A stretch of DNA of 55,591 nucleotides, from positions 1-55,591 of the forward strand of contig NZ_LMFQ01000024.1 in assembly GCF_001426905.1 (NCBI RefSeq), in the 5' to 3' direction. Each line of letters begins with the position of its first letter. The first letter of the stretch is position 1. This document shows positions 31,928-41,065 of this stretch, piece after piece. A program made the position numbers and the translations under genes. The stretch comes from Caulobacter sp. Root1455. GTDB taxonomy: Bacteria > Pseudomonadota > Alphaproteobacteria > Caulobacterales > Caulobacteraceae. The notes under the pieces were generated by a model. That model was given only the letters and a program-made list of their open reading frames with translations, made no database searches and had not been told where the DNA came from.

Positions 31928-33689
31928 CCTGCTGACTCTGCTGATCCGCGCCAACCTGGCGATCGGGGCGGCCGTGATCCTGGCGCTGATCCTGCGCCGC
32001 CCGGCGCGGCGGCTGTTCGGGGCCCGCGCGGCCTACGCCCTGTGGCTGATCGCGCCGCTGGCGGTGGCCGCGTCCCTGCTGCCGGCTCGCACCGTCGTCG
32101 TCCAAGCCCCCGCCCCTCCGGCCTCAATCGTCTCGACCGCGGCGGCGCCGATCGGCGCCCCGCCCGCGCCGACGGCGCTCCCGTCCCCGCCGTCCGCGCC
32201 ACCGCCCGCGCCGATCCTTGATCTCGACGGTCCGCTGGTCGCGATCTGGGGCCTGGTCGCCTTGCTGGCCCTGGTCGTCCAGGCCGAGCGCCAGCGGCGG
32301 TTCGTCAAGTCGCTGGGCCGCCTGAGGGCCGACGACGGTCTGTTCCACGCCGAGCGCAACGGCGTCGGCCCGGCGGTGATCGGCGCCCTGGCCCCCAAGG
32401 TCGTGCTGCCCGCCGATTTCGCCGTGCGCTTCACGCGCGAGGAGCAGGCCCTGATCCTGGCCCACGAGCGCAATCACCTCGCCGTCGGCGACGCCCAGAT
32501 CAACGCCCTGACCACGGCCCTGCAGTGCCTGTTCTGGTTCAACCCCCTGGTCCACCTGGGCGCCAGCCGGTTGCGGGTCGACCAGGAGATCGCCTGCGAC
32601 GCCGCCGTCCTGACCCGCTTTCCCGTCGCCGGCCGCCAGTACGGCGAGGCAATGCTGAAGACCCAACTGGCGCCCCACGCGCCGCCGCTCGGCTGCCACT
32701 GGCCGGCCTCGGCCAACACCCAACTCAAGGAGAGGTTCGTCATGCTCAAGCAGCACCGCCAGGGCCGCGCCCGTCGTCTGATCGGCGGCGGCGCCGTCGC
32801 CGCCCTGTCGCTGGGCGTCGCTTTCGCCGTCTGGGCCGCCCAGCCCGCGCGCGAGATCCACGCCTCGGCCAAGGTCTCCCGCCACGACGCGGCCACCTAT
32901 CGCGAAAGCCCGCTGTACAAGGCCGTCCTGGACGGCGACGCGGCCAAGGCGCGCGACCTGATCGCGGCCGGCGCCGACGTCGACTTCAAGGCCTCGGGCG
33001 ACGGCACGCCGCTGATCGAGGCGACGCGGCAGGGCCGGGCCGACCTGGTCGACCTGCTTCTGACCCACGGCGCCGACCCCAACCTCGCCTCGCGCGGCGA
33101 CGGCGCGCCCCTGATCGCAGCCGCCGACGCCGGTCGCGCCGACCTCGCCAAGGCCCTGGTCGAACGCGGCGCCTCGGTCGACGTCTTCGTGCCCGGCGAC
33201 GGCACGCCGCTGATCAGCGCCATCCGCTCCGGCGACCTGGCCACGGTCCGCTATCTGGTGGACAAGGGCGCGAACGTGAACCAACCCGCGCCGGGCGACG
33301 GCTCGCCGCTGATCGAGGCGGTCCATTCGGGCCGGGCCGAGGTGGTCGATCTGCTGCTGGCCAAGGGCGCCGACGCCGGCCTGGCCGTGCGCGGCGACGG
33401 CGACCCGCTGATCGCCGCGGCGGGCGCGGGACGGCTGGACCTGGTCAGGACCCTGGTCGAGCACGGCGCCTCGGTGGAGTCCTTCGTGCCCGGCGACGAG
33501 ACCCCGCTGATCAACGCCGCCCAGTCCGGCGACCTGGAGACGGTCCGCTACCTGGTCGAGAAGGGCGCCGATGTGAACCGCGCCGTCCCGGCCAACAACG
33601 GCCAGACCCGCTCACCGATGGGCGAAGCGGTCAGAAAAGGCCACGACGCGGTCGTCGACTACCTCAAGTCCAAGGGCGCGCGCGCTTAA
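31917..33689 (+). CDS. BlaR1-like M56 membrane protease with C-terminal ankyrin repeats
   Basis: This 590-residue protein has an N-terminal BlaR1-type membrane part with the zinc motif HERNH (183-187) and 'FWFNPLVHLGASRLRVDQEIACDAAVL'. A last membrane helix follows (about 290-308). BlaR1 has a penicillin-binding sensor after this helix; here there are at least seven ankyrin-like repeats (about 330-585). Six of them (361-558) are exactly 33 residues and form a three-repeat block duplicated in tandem. If topology is as in BlaR1, the repeats face the periplasm and probably sense a protein or peptide. It overlaps the BlaI-type gene by 11 bp and should control that repressor. Confidence 0.9.
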   Translation: MANDLLTLLIRANLAIGAAVILALILRRPARRLFGARAAYALWLIAPLAVAASLLPARTVVVQAPAPPASIVSTAAAPIGAPPAPTALPSPPSAPPPAPILDLDGPLVAIWGLVALLALVVQAERQRRFVKSLGRLRADDGLFHAERNGVGPAVIGALAPKVVLPADFAVRFTREEQALILAHERNHLAVGDAQINALTTALQCLFWFNPLVHLGASRLRVDQEIACDAAVLTRFPVAGRQYGEAMLKTQLAPHAPPLGCHWPASANTQLKERFVMLKQHRQGRARRLIGGGAVAALSLGVAFAVWAAQPAREIHASAKVSRHDAATYRESPLYKAVLDGDAAKARDLIAAGADVDFKASGDGTPLIEATRQGRADLVDLLLTHGADPNLASRGDGAPLIAAADAGRADLAKALVERGASVDVFVPGDGTPLISAIRSGDLATVRYLVDKGANVNQPAPGDGSPLIEAVHSGRAEVVDLLLAKGADAGLAVRGDGDPLIAAAGAGRLDLVRTLVEHGASVESFVPGDETPLINAAQSGDLETVRYLVEKGADVNRAVPANNGQTRSPMGEAVRKGHDAVVDYLKSKGARA

Positions 33690-33731
33690 GCGCCGCGCCC
33701 AAATCCTCTTCAAAATCAGATCGGAAACACG

Positions 33732-35300
33732 ATGGCTTTCATCGACGCCCGAACCTTGCCCGACGCCAGCCGGATCGAAGCCGACCTGGTGATCATCGGC
33801 GGCGGGCTGGCCGGCATCACGCTCGCCAGGGAACTGGCCGGCGGCCCCCTGAAGGTCGCCATCCTGGAGAGCGGCGGCCGTGAGATCGACGAAGAGATCC
33901 AGGGCCTCTACGCCGGCACGGCCGTGGTCAAGGCGCCGGACAATCCCGACAAGCCGTTCGACGACTATCCGGTCCAGTCGCGGGCCCGTGTGCTGGGCGG
34001 CTCGGGCATGATCTGGGGCGGCAAGTGCGTGCCGCTCGACCCGGCCGACTTCACCGCCCGCGCCTGGGCTCCGCACAGCGGCTGGCCGGTCACCCGCCCG
34101 CAGTTGCAGCCGTTCTACGACCGGGCCTGCGATCTGTTGGAAATCCCGCGCTTCGATGCCGACAACAAGATCCTGAAGGACCCGGCCCGTCCGCCGTTGG
34201 CCCTGGACCCGCAAGACGGCTTCTTCTCGGCCCCGCGCGTCTTCACCCGCTATTCCGGCGGCGCCGACAAGACCGCCTTCGACCGCTTCCGCACCGACTT
34301 CGCCGACGCGCCGAACATCACCGTCTATCTGCACGCCAACGTCACCCAAGTCCGGCTGGGCAAGGACGGCGACAAGGTCGAGGCGCTGGACGTGGCGTGC
34401 CTGAACGGCAAGCGCCACACGGCGGTGGGCAGGACCTACGTCCTGGCGGTCGGCGGGATCGAGAACGTGCGGCTGCTGCTGGCCTCGAATGGGGTGCGGC
34501 CCGAGGGGATCGGCAACCGCCACGACTTGGTCGGGCGGTTCTTCCAGGGCCATGTGACCTATTCGCTGGACGGCGACGCCGAGACCGAGGGCACGGCGGT
34601 CCATGTCTCGCGTCAGCCGTCGATGAGCCTCTATCTGAACCCCGGCCGCACCGGCGCCCACTGCGTGGTGGCGGCCGGCCTGTCGGCCCAGGCGCGGATG
34701 GGGACCGGCAATTTCACCGCCACCCTCTACGCGGTCACCGCGACCGGGGCCGGCACGCCGACCGAGGCCGAGACCAGGGCCGTGCGCCAGGTGGCCGCCC
34801 GAGTCGACGGAAACAGGCAAGTTGGCGACGGGGGAGACGGCCAGCTTCTCGGCTTCTTCGCCATGTCCGAGCACTTCCCCAATCCCGACAGCCGCGTGAC
34901 GCTGGATCCCTCGGCCAAGGACCCCCTGGGCATGCCGCGCATCCATCTGGAATGGCGCTACGCCAAGGCCGACTGGGACAGCCTGGAGCGTTCGGCCGCC
35001 GGCTTCGGCGACGCCCTGGGCGCGTCGGGCCAGGGCCGCGCCTGCTGGCCGGTCCAGCGCGGCAAGCTGCTCGAGATCTCCAGCGCCTCGCGCCATCACA
35101 TGGGCACGACGCGGATGAGCGCCGATCCGACGAAGGGCGTCGTCGATCCGGACCTGAAGGTCCACGAGACCGCCAATCTCTATGTCGCCGGCAGCTCGGT
35201 GTTCCCGACCTCGGGCATCGCCAACCCGACCCTGACGATCCTGGCCCTGGTCATGCGCCTGGCCGATCACCTGAAGCGCGACATGGGAGTCCGCTCATGA
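33732..35300 (+). CDS. GMC family FAD-dependent oxidoreductase
   Basis: This 522-residue enzyme starts with the FAD-binding 'DLVIIGGGLAGITLARELA' motif and has 'RARVLGGSGMIWGG' (GMC signature 1 region). The catalytic pair is His in 'ASRHHMGTTRMS' and Asn in 'SGIANPTLTILAL'. GMC enzymes oxidise alcohols, sugars or choline; this one is most like the dehydrogenase branch. No signal peptide is visible, although the partner encoded next has a twin-arginine-like one. It overlaps that partner gene by 4 bp (ATGA). Confidence 0.88.
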   Translation: MAFIDARTLPDASRIEADLVIIGGGLAGITLARELAGGPLKVAILESGGREIDEEIQGLYAGTAVVKAPDNPDKPFDDYPVQSRARVLGGSGMIWGGKCVPLDPADFTARAWAPHSGWPVTRPQLQPFYDRACDLLEIPRFDADNKILKDPARPPLALDPQDGFFSAPRVFTRYSGGADKTAFDRFRTDFADAPNITVYLHANVTQVRLGKDGDKVEALDVACLNGKRHTAVGRTYVLAVGGIENVRLLLASNGVRPEGIGNRHDLVGRFFQGHVTYSLDGDAETEGTAVHVSRQPSMSLYLNPGRTGAHCVVAAGLSAQARMGTGNFTATLYAVTATGAGTPTEAETRAVRQVAARVDGNRQVGDGGDGQLLGFFAMSEHFPNPDSRVTLDPSAKDPLGMPRIHLEWRYAKADWDSLERSAAGFGDALGASGQGRACWPVQRGKLLEISSASRHHMGTTRMSADPTKGVVDPDLKVHETANLYVAGSSVFPTSGIANPTLTILALVMRLADHLKRDMGVRS

Positions 35301-35632
35301 GCACCGCCCTCGCCCGCCGCGATCTGCTGGCCGCGCTGTTGGCCGCCACCGCCCTGCCCGGCCTGGCCCACGCCGCCACGCCGCTGCTTCCCGACCTCGA
35401 CCGCGCCGCCGCCGCGCGGATCGGCAAGGCCTGGCTGGCCGGACGCCCCGACATCGGCTCGGCCGCCCTGGCCAGGCGCCTGTTACCCCACGGCCGCGGC
35501 CCGGACGCCCTGCCCGCCCTGCGCCGCCAGGTGTCCGAGGACTTCCGGCGGGGGGCGGTGTTCGTGCATCGCGGCTGGCGGTTGTCGGAGACGGAGGGCG
35601 CGCTGTTCGGGCTGCTGGCGCTGGAGGAGTGA
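35297..35632 (+). CDS. small Tat-signal protein, probable partner of the GMC oxidoreductase
   Basis: This 111-residue protein starts 'MSTALARRDLLAALLAATAL' and has a cleavable-looking AHA site, so it resembles a twin-arginine signal peptide followed by an 80-residue domain. Small Tat-exported subunits accompany many membrane-bound GMC dehydrogenases and carry the large subunit across by piggyback export. The overlapping start and stop (ATGA) with the GMC gene support such a partnership. The domain itself is not recognised. Confidence 0.72.
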   Translation: MSTALARRDLLAALLAATALPGLAHAATPLLPDLDRAAAARIGKAWLAGRPDIGSAALARRLLPHGRGPDALPALRRQVSEDFRRGAVFVHRGWRLSETEGALFGLLALEE

Positions 35633-35657
35633 ATACACTTTCCACCCCTTCTCAGTC

Positions 35658-35784
35658 GTCATCCCGGGCCTTGTGCCCGGGACCCCTCTGTCCGCCGCGA
35701 GTGCGGGGGTGTGGCGCGCCAGCGCGCCAAAGCACTTCACTTGCAAGCTGGACCAGGGGTACCGGGCACAAGGCCCGGAATGAC
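35658..35784. repeat. palindromic intergenic repeat (GTCATCCCGGGCCTTGTGCC family)
   Basis: The arm at 35658-35687 (GTCATCCCGGGCCTTGTGCC and on) and its near-complement at 35755-35784 (ending CACAAGGCCCGGAATGAC) enclose a smaller GGCGCGCCAGCGCGCC palindrome. The element lies between the convergent ends of the small Tat protein and the DUF5690 transporter and may act as a terminator. It is a REP-type unit. Confidence 0.8.
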
Positions 35785-35803
35785 GGCTGAAATGACGTGC
35801 GAA

Positions 35804-37105
35804 CTAGTCGGGCGCCATCGCCTTCGGCAACCTCAGCAGCATCCAAGCCAGCCCGACCCCGACCACGCCGATCACCGAGGTTCCGTAGGCCGCCCCCGCC
35901 AGGAATCCGCTCCAGTCCAGCTCCAGCTTGGCGAAGTAGCGGGCCAACAGCAGGGAGACGCTGCCGACATAGCCGCAGGAATCGGCCACGTAGATCAGGA
36001 ACCCGGCCGTCCCCACCTGCCCCGTCGCGGCGATCAGCCGGTCGAACAGCATGCCGTTGAACGGGGTGTAGGCCATGTAGATCCCCGCCCCGATCGCGAT
36101 CATCCAGGCCACCGGCCCCAGCAGCCCCACCTGCCGCCCCAGGGTCGCCACGCCCACCACGGCGAAGCCCAGGGCCACGAAGGCGAAGTTGAAGCCGACC
36201 GCCCGGCGGTTGTCGCGCACCAGGCTCAGCACGCCCAGACCCACCAGCACGATCGCCGCCACCGGGATCTCCGACAGCGAGAAGATCCCGGCGGCGTTCT
36301 TGAAGCCCAACTCGGCCCAGATCTCGGCGGCGAAGTTGTCGCGGAAGTCGCGCAGGGCGCTCAGCACCACATAGACCGCCACTAGCAGGACCAGGGCCGG
36401 GGCGTGGGCGGCGAACATGGCGGCGCGGGCCTTGGCGTCCATCGGGGCGCGGCGCACGCGGGCGGCCTCGTCGGCCGGGGACGGCGGCGGCAGCTGGGTC
36501 AGGGCCGCGACGGCCAGCAGCAGCAGCGGGGTGAACATCAGGCCGGTCAGGGCCGGCATCCAGCGCTCGTCGACGCCCTGCAGCAGCAGGCTCTTGCCCA
36601 CCGACTTCACCACGCCCGAGGCCAGGATGAAGCTGGCGCACAGCATGGCGCCCAGCACCTCCGACACCCGCCGCCCCTCGACGAAGCCGAACACCAGGCC
36701 CCAGATCATGCCCAGGCACAGGCCGTTGACGAACAGGGCCAGCGGACCGACGACGGCCGGACCCAGGCTCAGGCCCAGCAGCGACAGCTCCGCCCCGCCG
36801 ATCAGCGCCAGGATCGCCAGCCAGCGCCGCTCGGGCCGCATCTCGGAGATCACCTTGATGCCGATGATCTTCGACACCGCGTAGCCGGCGACCTGGGCGA
36901 TCACCAGGGCGACCTTGAAGTCGATGGCCAGCGGCCAGCCGGCGATCGCGTCGTAGTGCGCGGCCGTGAACGGCTTGCGATAGGCGAACATCGAGAAATA
37001 GGCCGCGAAGGCCGCCAGCCCGCCGTACAGCGCGAAGGCCCAGGGCGGGGCCTTGGCCAAGGCGCGGGCGATCGGGCCATGACCCTGAAGACTGGCGACG
37101 CTCAT
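35804..37105 (-). CDS. DUF5690 family MFS-like membrane protein
   Basis: This 433-residue protein has about 12 membrane helices. It begins in the membrane with 'ALYGGLAAFAAYFSMFAYRKPFTA', a segment typical of the DUF5690 branch of the major facilitator superfamily, and has 'RDFRDNFAAEIWAELG' in the middle and 'YMAYTPFNGMLFDRLIA' later. The substrate is unknown. The start is uncertain: ATG at 37105 is chosen; an in-frame ATG at 37135 adds ten residues. It is transcribed leftward, downstream of cobA, with a gap of 124 bp. Confidence 0.82.
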   Translation of the reverse strand: MSVASLQGHGPIARALAKAPPWAFALYGGLAAFAAYFSMFAYRKPFTAAHYDAIAGWPLAIDFKVALVIAQVAGYAVSKIIGIKVISEMRPERRWLAILALIGGAELSLLGLSLGPAVVGPLALFVNGLCLGMIWGLVFGFVEGRRVSEVLGAMLCASFILASGVVKSVGKSLLLQGVDERWMPALTGLMFTPLLLLAVAALTQLPPPSPADEAARVRRAPMDAKARAAMFAAHAPALVLLVAVYVVLSALRDFRDNFAAEIWAELGFKNAAGIFSLSEIPVAAIVLVGLGVLSLVRDNRRAVGFNFAFVALGFAVVGVATLGRQVGLLGPVAWMIAIGAGIYMAYTPFNGMLFDRLIAATGQVGTAGFLIYVADSCGYVGSVSLLLARYFAKLELDWSGFLAGAAYGTSVIGVVGVGLAWMLLRLPKAMAPD

Positions 37106-37229
37106 CGAGTCGGTTTTCCGTTCGGCATGCCCCATGGGCGGGCCGTTCGGGGTGGTTCGTCAAGACCACTCCAAGGCTGTCATCCCGGACAAGCGCGCGG
37201 CGCGTCGATCCGGGAGCGACGTGCTGGGG

Positions 37230-38003
37230 TTAGGCGCTTCGAACCGCCAACGCCGCCTCGTCCGCCACGGCCGCCCAAGCCTGGGCCGCCACCTCGCCGA
37301 CGACGATCACCACCGGGCCGCCCTGGCTGTTCAGCCGGTCGCCCAGGGTCTCCAGCGTGCCGTGATAGATCCGGGCGTTCGCGCCGCCGGCCTGTTCGAC
37401 CGCCACGGCCGGGGTGCCGGGGGCGCGACCGGCGGCGATCATCCGCTCGCACAGGGCCTGGGCCACCTCGCCGCCCATATAGACAGCCAGGGTCGCCTCG
37501 GGATCGCCGGCCGCGCTCCAGTCGCCGCTCAGCGTGCCCGCCTCCAGCCGCGCCGTGGTGAACACCACCCGCCGCGCCTCGCCGCGATGGGTCAGGGGAA
37601 AGCCGAACTGGGCGGCGGCGGCGCAGGCGGCGGTGACGCCGGGAACCACCTCGACCGAGACGCCGTGCTCGCGCAGGAAGGCCGACTCCTCGCCCACCCG
37701 GCCGAACACCGAAGGATCGCCGCCCTTCAGCCGCACGACCCGCAAGCCCTTGCGCGCCAGGCGCAGCATCAGACGGTTGATCTCGTCCTGGTGCATGCTG
37801 GGCTTGCCCGCCCGCTTGCCGGTCTGGATGCGCACGCAGCCGGCCGGGGCCAGGGCGATCGCCTCCTCGCTGATCAAGGCGTCATAGAGCAGCGCCTGGG
37901 CGCTCTCGACGGCGCGCACCGCCCGCAGGGTCATCAGGTCGACCGGGCCGGGACCGGCGCCGACGAGCAGGACTTGAGCGCTTTGCTTGGGGGCGTCAGG
38001 CAT
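37230..38003 (-). CDS. cobA: uroporphyrinogen-III C-methyltransferase
   Basis: This 257-residue SUMT-type methyltransferase has 'VLLVGAGPGPVDLMTLRAVRA', 'RLKGGDPSVFGRVGEE', 'VVPGVTAACAAAA' and 'PLTHRGEARRVVF', the standard family motifs. It makes precorrin-2, the precursor of siroheme, which nitrite reductase NirB needs. It overlaps the nasA stop by 8 bp and ends the nitrate assimilation operon. The two remaining siroheme steps are not encoded in this window. Confidence 0.95.
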   Translation of the reverse strand: MPDAPKQSAQVLLVGAGPGPVDLMTLRAVRAVESAQALLYDALISEEAIALAPAGCVRIQTGKRAGKPSMHQDEINRLMLRLARKGLRVVRLKGGDPSVFGRVGEESAFLREHGVSVEVVPGVTAACAAAAQFGFPLTHRGEARRVVFTTARLEAGTLSGDWSAAGDPEATLAVYMGGEVAQALCERMIAAGRAPGTPAVAVEQAGGANARIYHGTLETLGDRLNSQGGPVVIVVGEVAAQAWAAVADEAALAVRSA

Positions 38004-40701
38004 GAGCAGGCTCCTGGCTGGAGACGGAGGCGGTCGCGGCGATCATCCGGGCGATTTCGGGGCGGCAGGACCCGCAGTTGGTCCCGGCCCCGGTGGCGGC
38101 GCCGACCGCGTCGGGACTGACGGCCCCGGCGGCGATGGCGGCCTGCACGACCTTGGCGCCGACCTTCAGGCAGGCGCAGACCAGCGGCCCCTTGTCGACC
38201 GACGGGCCGGGCGGGCGGCCGAACAGCAGGGCCGAGCGGGCCTCCTGGCTCAGGACCGGTTCGGCGAACAGCTCGGCCAGCCAGTCGCGCGCCGGAAGGC
38301 GGCCGGTCAGGGTCACGTACAGCACGGCCACCAGCCGGCCATCGGCGAGCCAGGCGTCGCGACGCGCGCCGGTGGCCGCGTCCTCATAGGTCACGAGTTC
38401 GCCAACCGGCTCCTTTGGCAGGCCCTTGGACAGGGCCTTGCGCAAGGTGGCGCGCTCGACCTCGTCGCCCCGGCCGGCGAACTCGTGTTGCTGGCAAGCG
38501 TCTTGGGGAATACGCCGCCAGACGAGGTCCAGCCCCGTGGGGGGCGCGAGGCTGGACCGCGTGAGAAAGAAGCCCTTCCAGGTCTCGCGATAGGCGCGGA
38601 TCCGGGCGGGTGTGTGCTTGAATTCCGGCTGGCCGGAGGTGGGATCGAGGTTCGGCGCGATCAGCGGGTTGGACCGGCCCGACGGCGCGAAGGCGTCGGT
38701 CCAGTGCATCGGCATGAACACGCTTCCCGGCCGCTGGCGGTCGGTGACCTTGGCCAGGGCCACGGCCTCCCCGCGCGCGGTGATCACCCGGGTCAGACCG
38801 CCGTCCTTGACGCCCAGGGCCTCGGCGTCGACGGGGTGGACCTCGACGAACGGCTCGGGCGCGTGGCGGCAGAGGTCGGGGGCCAGGCCCGTGCGGGTCA
38901 TGGTGTGCCACTGGTCGCGGATGCGGCCGGTGTTCAGCGACATCGGATAGGCCGCGTCGACGGCGTCGGCCGGGCCCTTGGGCCGGGTCGGGACCATGCG
39001 GGCGCGGCCGTCGGGAGTCTGGAAGCGGCCGTTTCCGAACAGCCGCGGCGTCCCCCGTCCGTCCGCCGCCACCGGCCACTGGACTGGCAGGAGCCCGGCG
39101 TAAGCCCCGGGCGTCAAAGCCGAAAGGCCCGACAAGTTCAGGAGGCGGTCGGTGTTCTCGTAGGCCGTCAGACGGGCCCATTCGCGGAACACGCTGGCCT
39201 GCGAGGCCCAGCCGAAGCCGTCGAAGCCCATGGCCTTGGCGACGTCGGCGACGATCCGCCAGTCCGCGCGGGTCTGGCCGGGCGCCGGAAACAGGGCCCG
39301 CTGGCGCGAGATCCGGCGCTCGGAATTGGTGACCGTGCCGTCCTTTTCGCCCCAGGCCAGGGCCGGCAGCTTGACGTCGGCGAAGGCCGTGGTGTCGGTC
39401 TCGACGCAGTCGGACACCACCACGAACGGGCAGCGCTCCAGGGCCTCGCGCACCCGGCCGGCGTCGGGCAGGCTGACGGCCGGGTTGGTGGCCATCACCC
39501 ACACCGCCTTGATCTTGCCGGCGTGGATGGCCTCGAACATGTCGACGGCCTTCAAGCCCGGCGCGCGGGCGGTGTCGGGCGCGCCCCAGAAGCGGGCCAC
39601 GCGGTCGCGCTCGTGCGGGGCGAAGTCCATGTGGCCGGCCAGGGTGTTGGCCATGCCGCCGGTCTCGCGTCCGCCCATGGCGTTGGGCTGGCCGGTGATC
39701 GAGAACGGACAGGCGCCCGGCTTGCCGATCCGTCCGGTGGCCAGGTGGGCGTTGAGGATCGACAGACCCTTGGCGGTGCCCTGCGCCGACTGGTTGGCGC
39801 CCATCGAGAACAGGCTGACCGTGCGCTGGTGGGCGGCGAACAGGTCGTAGAAGGTCAGCAGGTCCTCGACCGGCACGCCGCAGTCGGCGGCCACGGCGGC
39901 GGGCGACTGGTCGAGCTCGGCCAGGGCGGCCTCGACATCCGCGAAGCCGTTCACGTGGGCGGCGATGTAGTCGCGGTCGATCGCCTCGACGCGGATCAGG
40001 TGGGCCAGCAGGCCGTTCCACAGCCGCACGTCGCTCTGCGGGGCGATGGCCAGGTGCAGGTCGGCGCCCTCGGCCGTGTCGGTGCGGCGCGGGTCGATGA
40101 CCACGTGCTTCTGGCCCCGCGCCCTGGCCGCCTCCATGCGGCGGAACAGCACCGGATGGGTCCAGGCGGCGTTGTGGCCGCTGAACACCACCAGGTCCGC
40201 CAGGTCCAGGTCCTCGTAGCAGCCCGGCACCAGGTCGGCGCCGAACGCCTGCTTGTGGGCCGCCACGGCCGAGGCCATGCAGAGGCGGCTGTTGGTGTCG
40301 ATGTTGCCCGAGCCGATGAAGCCCTTCATCAGCTTGTTGGCGACGTAGTAGTCCTCGGTCAGCAGCTGGCCCGAGACATAGAAGGCCACGCTGTCGGGGC
40401 CGTGCTTGGCGATGGTGTCCTTGAAGCGCTTGGCGACCAGGGCGGTGGCGTCGCTCCAGGACGCGGGCTTGCCGCCGATGGTCGGCTCCAGGAGCCGGCC
40501 TTGCAGTCCCACCGTCGCCCCCAGCGCCGTGCCCTTGGAGCACAGGCGGCCCAGGTTGGCGGGGTGAGCCGTGTCGCCGGCCACCGACAGGGCGCGCCGC
40601 CCCTCCGATGAAATCTGGCCGACCGCGCCCGACACGCCGCAACCCACCCCGCAATAGGGGCAGGTCGTCTTGACGAGCGGGGCGGTCGAGCCGTCAGCCA
40701 T
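37996..40701 (-). CDS. nasA: assimilatory nitrate reductase catalytic subunit
   Basis: This 901-residue molybdenum enzyme has an N-terminal 4Fe-4S site ('TTCPYCGVGCGVSG' with 'RLCSKGTAL'), the bis-MGD binding domains ('MGANQSAQGTAKG', 'ATNPAVSLPDAGRV') and the C-terminal molydopterin-dinucleotide domain ('LNTGRIRDQWHTMTRTG'). A BFD-type 2Fe-2S domain is fused at the end ('VCACLKVGAKVVQ', 'GTNCGSCRPEI'). It reduces nitrate to nitrite in the cytoplasm. The ATG at 40701 overlaps the nirD stop by 8 bp. The length and domain order match NasA enzymes. Confidence 0.95.
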   Translation of the reverse strand: MADGSTAPLVKTTCPYCGVGCGVSGAVGQISSEGRRALSVAGDTAHPANLGRLCSKGTALGATVGLQGRLLEPTIGGKPASWSDATALVAKRFKDTIAKHGPDSVAFYVSGQLLTEDYYVANKLMKGFIGSGNIDTNSRLCMASAVAAHKQAFGADLVPGCYEDLDLADLVVFSGHNAAWTHPVLFRRMEAARARGQKHVVIDPRRTDTAEGADLHLAIAPQSDVRLWNGLLAHLIRVEAIDRDYIAAHVNGFADVEAALAELDQSPAAVAADCGVPVEDLLTFYDLFAAHQRTVSLFSMGANQSAQGTAKGLSILNAHLATGRIGKPGACPFSITGQPNAMGGRETGGMANTLAGHMDFAPHERDRVARFWGAPDTARAPGLKAVDMFEAIHAGKIKAVWVMATNPAVSLPDAGRVREALERCPFVVVSDCVETDTTAFADVKLPALAWGEKDGTVTNSERRISRQRALFPAPGQTRADWRIVADVAKAMGFDGFGWASQASVFREWARLTAYENTDRLLNLSGLSALTPGAYAGLLPVQWPVAADGRGTPRLFGNGRFQTPDGRARMVPTRPKGPADAVDAAYPMSLNTGRIRDQWHTMTRTGLAPDLCRHAPEPFVEVHPVDAEALGVKDGGLTRVITARGEAVALAKVTDRQRPGSVFMPMHWTDAFAPSGRSNPLIAPNLDPTSGQPEFKHTPARIRAYRETWKGFFLTRSSLAPPTGLDLVWRRIPQDACQQHEFAGRGDEVERATLRKALSKGLPKEPVGELVTYEDAATGARRDAWLADGRLVAVLYVTLTGRLPARDWLAELFAEPVLSQEARSALLFGRPPGPSVDKGPLVCACLKVGAKVVQAAIAAGAVSPDAVGAATGAGTNCGSCRPEIARMIAATASVSSQEPAHA

Positions 40702-41065
40702 GGACGTCAAGGCCCACTGGCAGGCTCAGCAGCAGGCGGCCGTCGCGCACCTCCAGCGGCACGACCGGCGTGCAGCCCTTGCCCTTGTCGGCCCCCATCG
40801 GCTCGCCGGAGGCCAGGTCGATCGACCAGTTGTGCAGCGGGCAGGCCACGGCGCGGCCGTGGACGATGCCCTGGCTGAGCGGCCCGCCCTTGTGCGGACA
40901 GGCGTCCATCAGAGCGAACACCTCGCCGTCGCCGGTGCGGAAGATGGCGATGTCGCCGCGCGGGCTGGGCACCCGGCGGGCGCCGCGGCGGGGAATGTCG
41001 GTCACGGCGCCGACATCGACCCAGACAGGGACCTTCCAATCCTTGGAGAGAGTGGGCGCGTTCAT
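40694..41065 (-). CDS. nirD: nitrite reductase small subunit (Rieske-type)
   Basis: This 123-residue Rieske-like protein has both cluster motifs: CPH in 'DACPHKGGPLSQG' and CPLH in 'VACPLHNWSIDLASG'. The motifs are intact, so it should bind a 2Fe-2S cluster, unlike some NirD proteins that have lost it. It overlaps the nirB stop by 4 bp (ATGA) and nasA by 8 bp. It is the small partner of NirB. Confidence 0.93.
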   Translation of the reverse strand: MNAPTLSKDWKVPVWVDVGAVTDIPRRGARRVPSPRGDIAIFRTGDGEVFALMDACPHKGGPLSQGIVHGRAVACPLHNWSIDLASGEPMGADKGKGCTPVVPLEVRDGRLLLSLPVGLDVHG

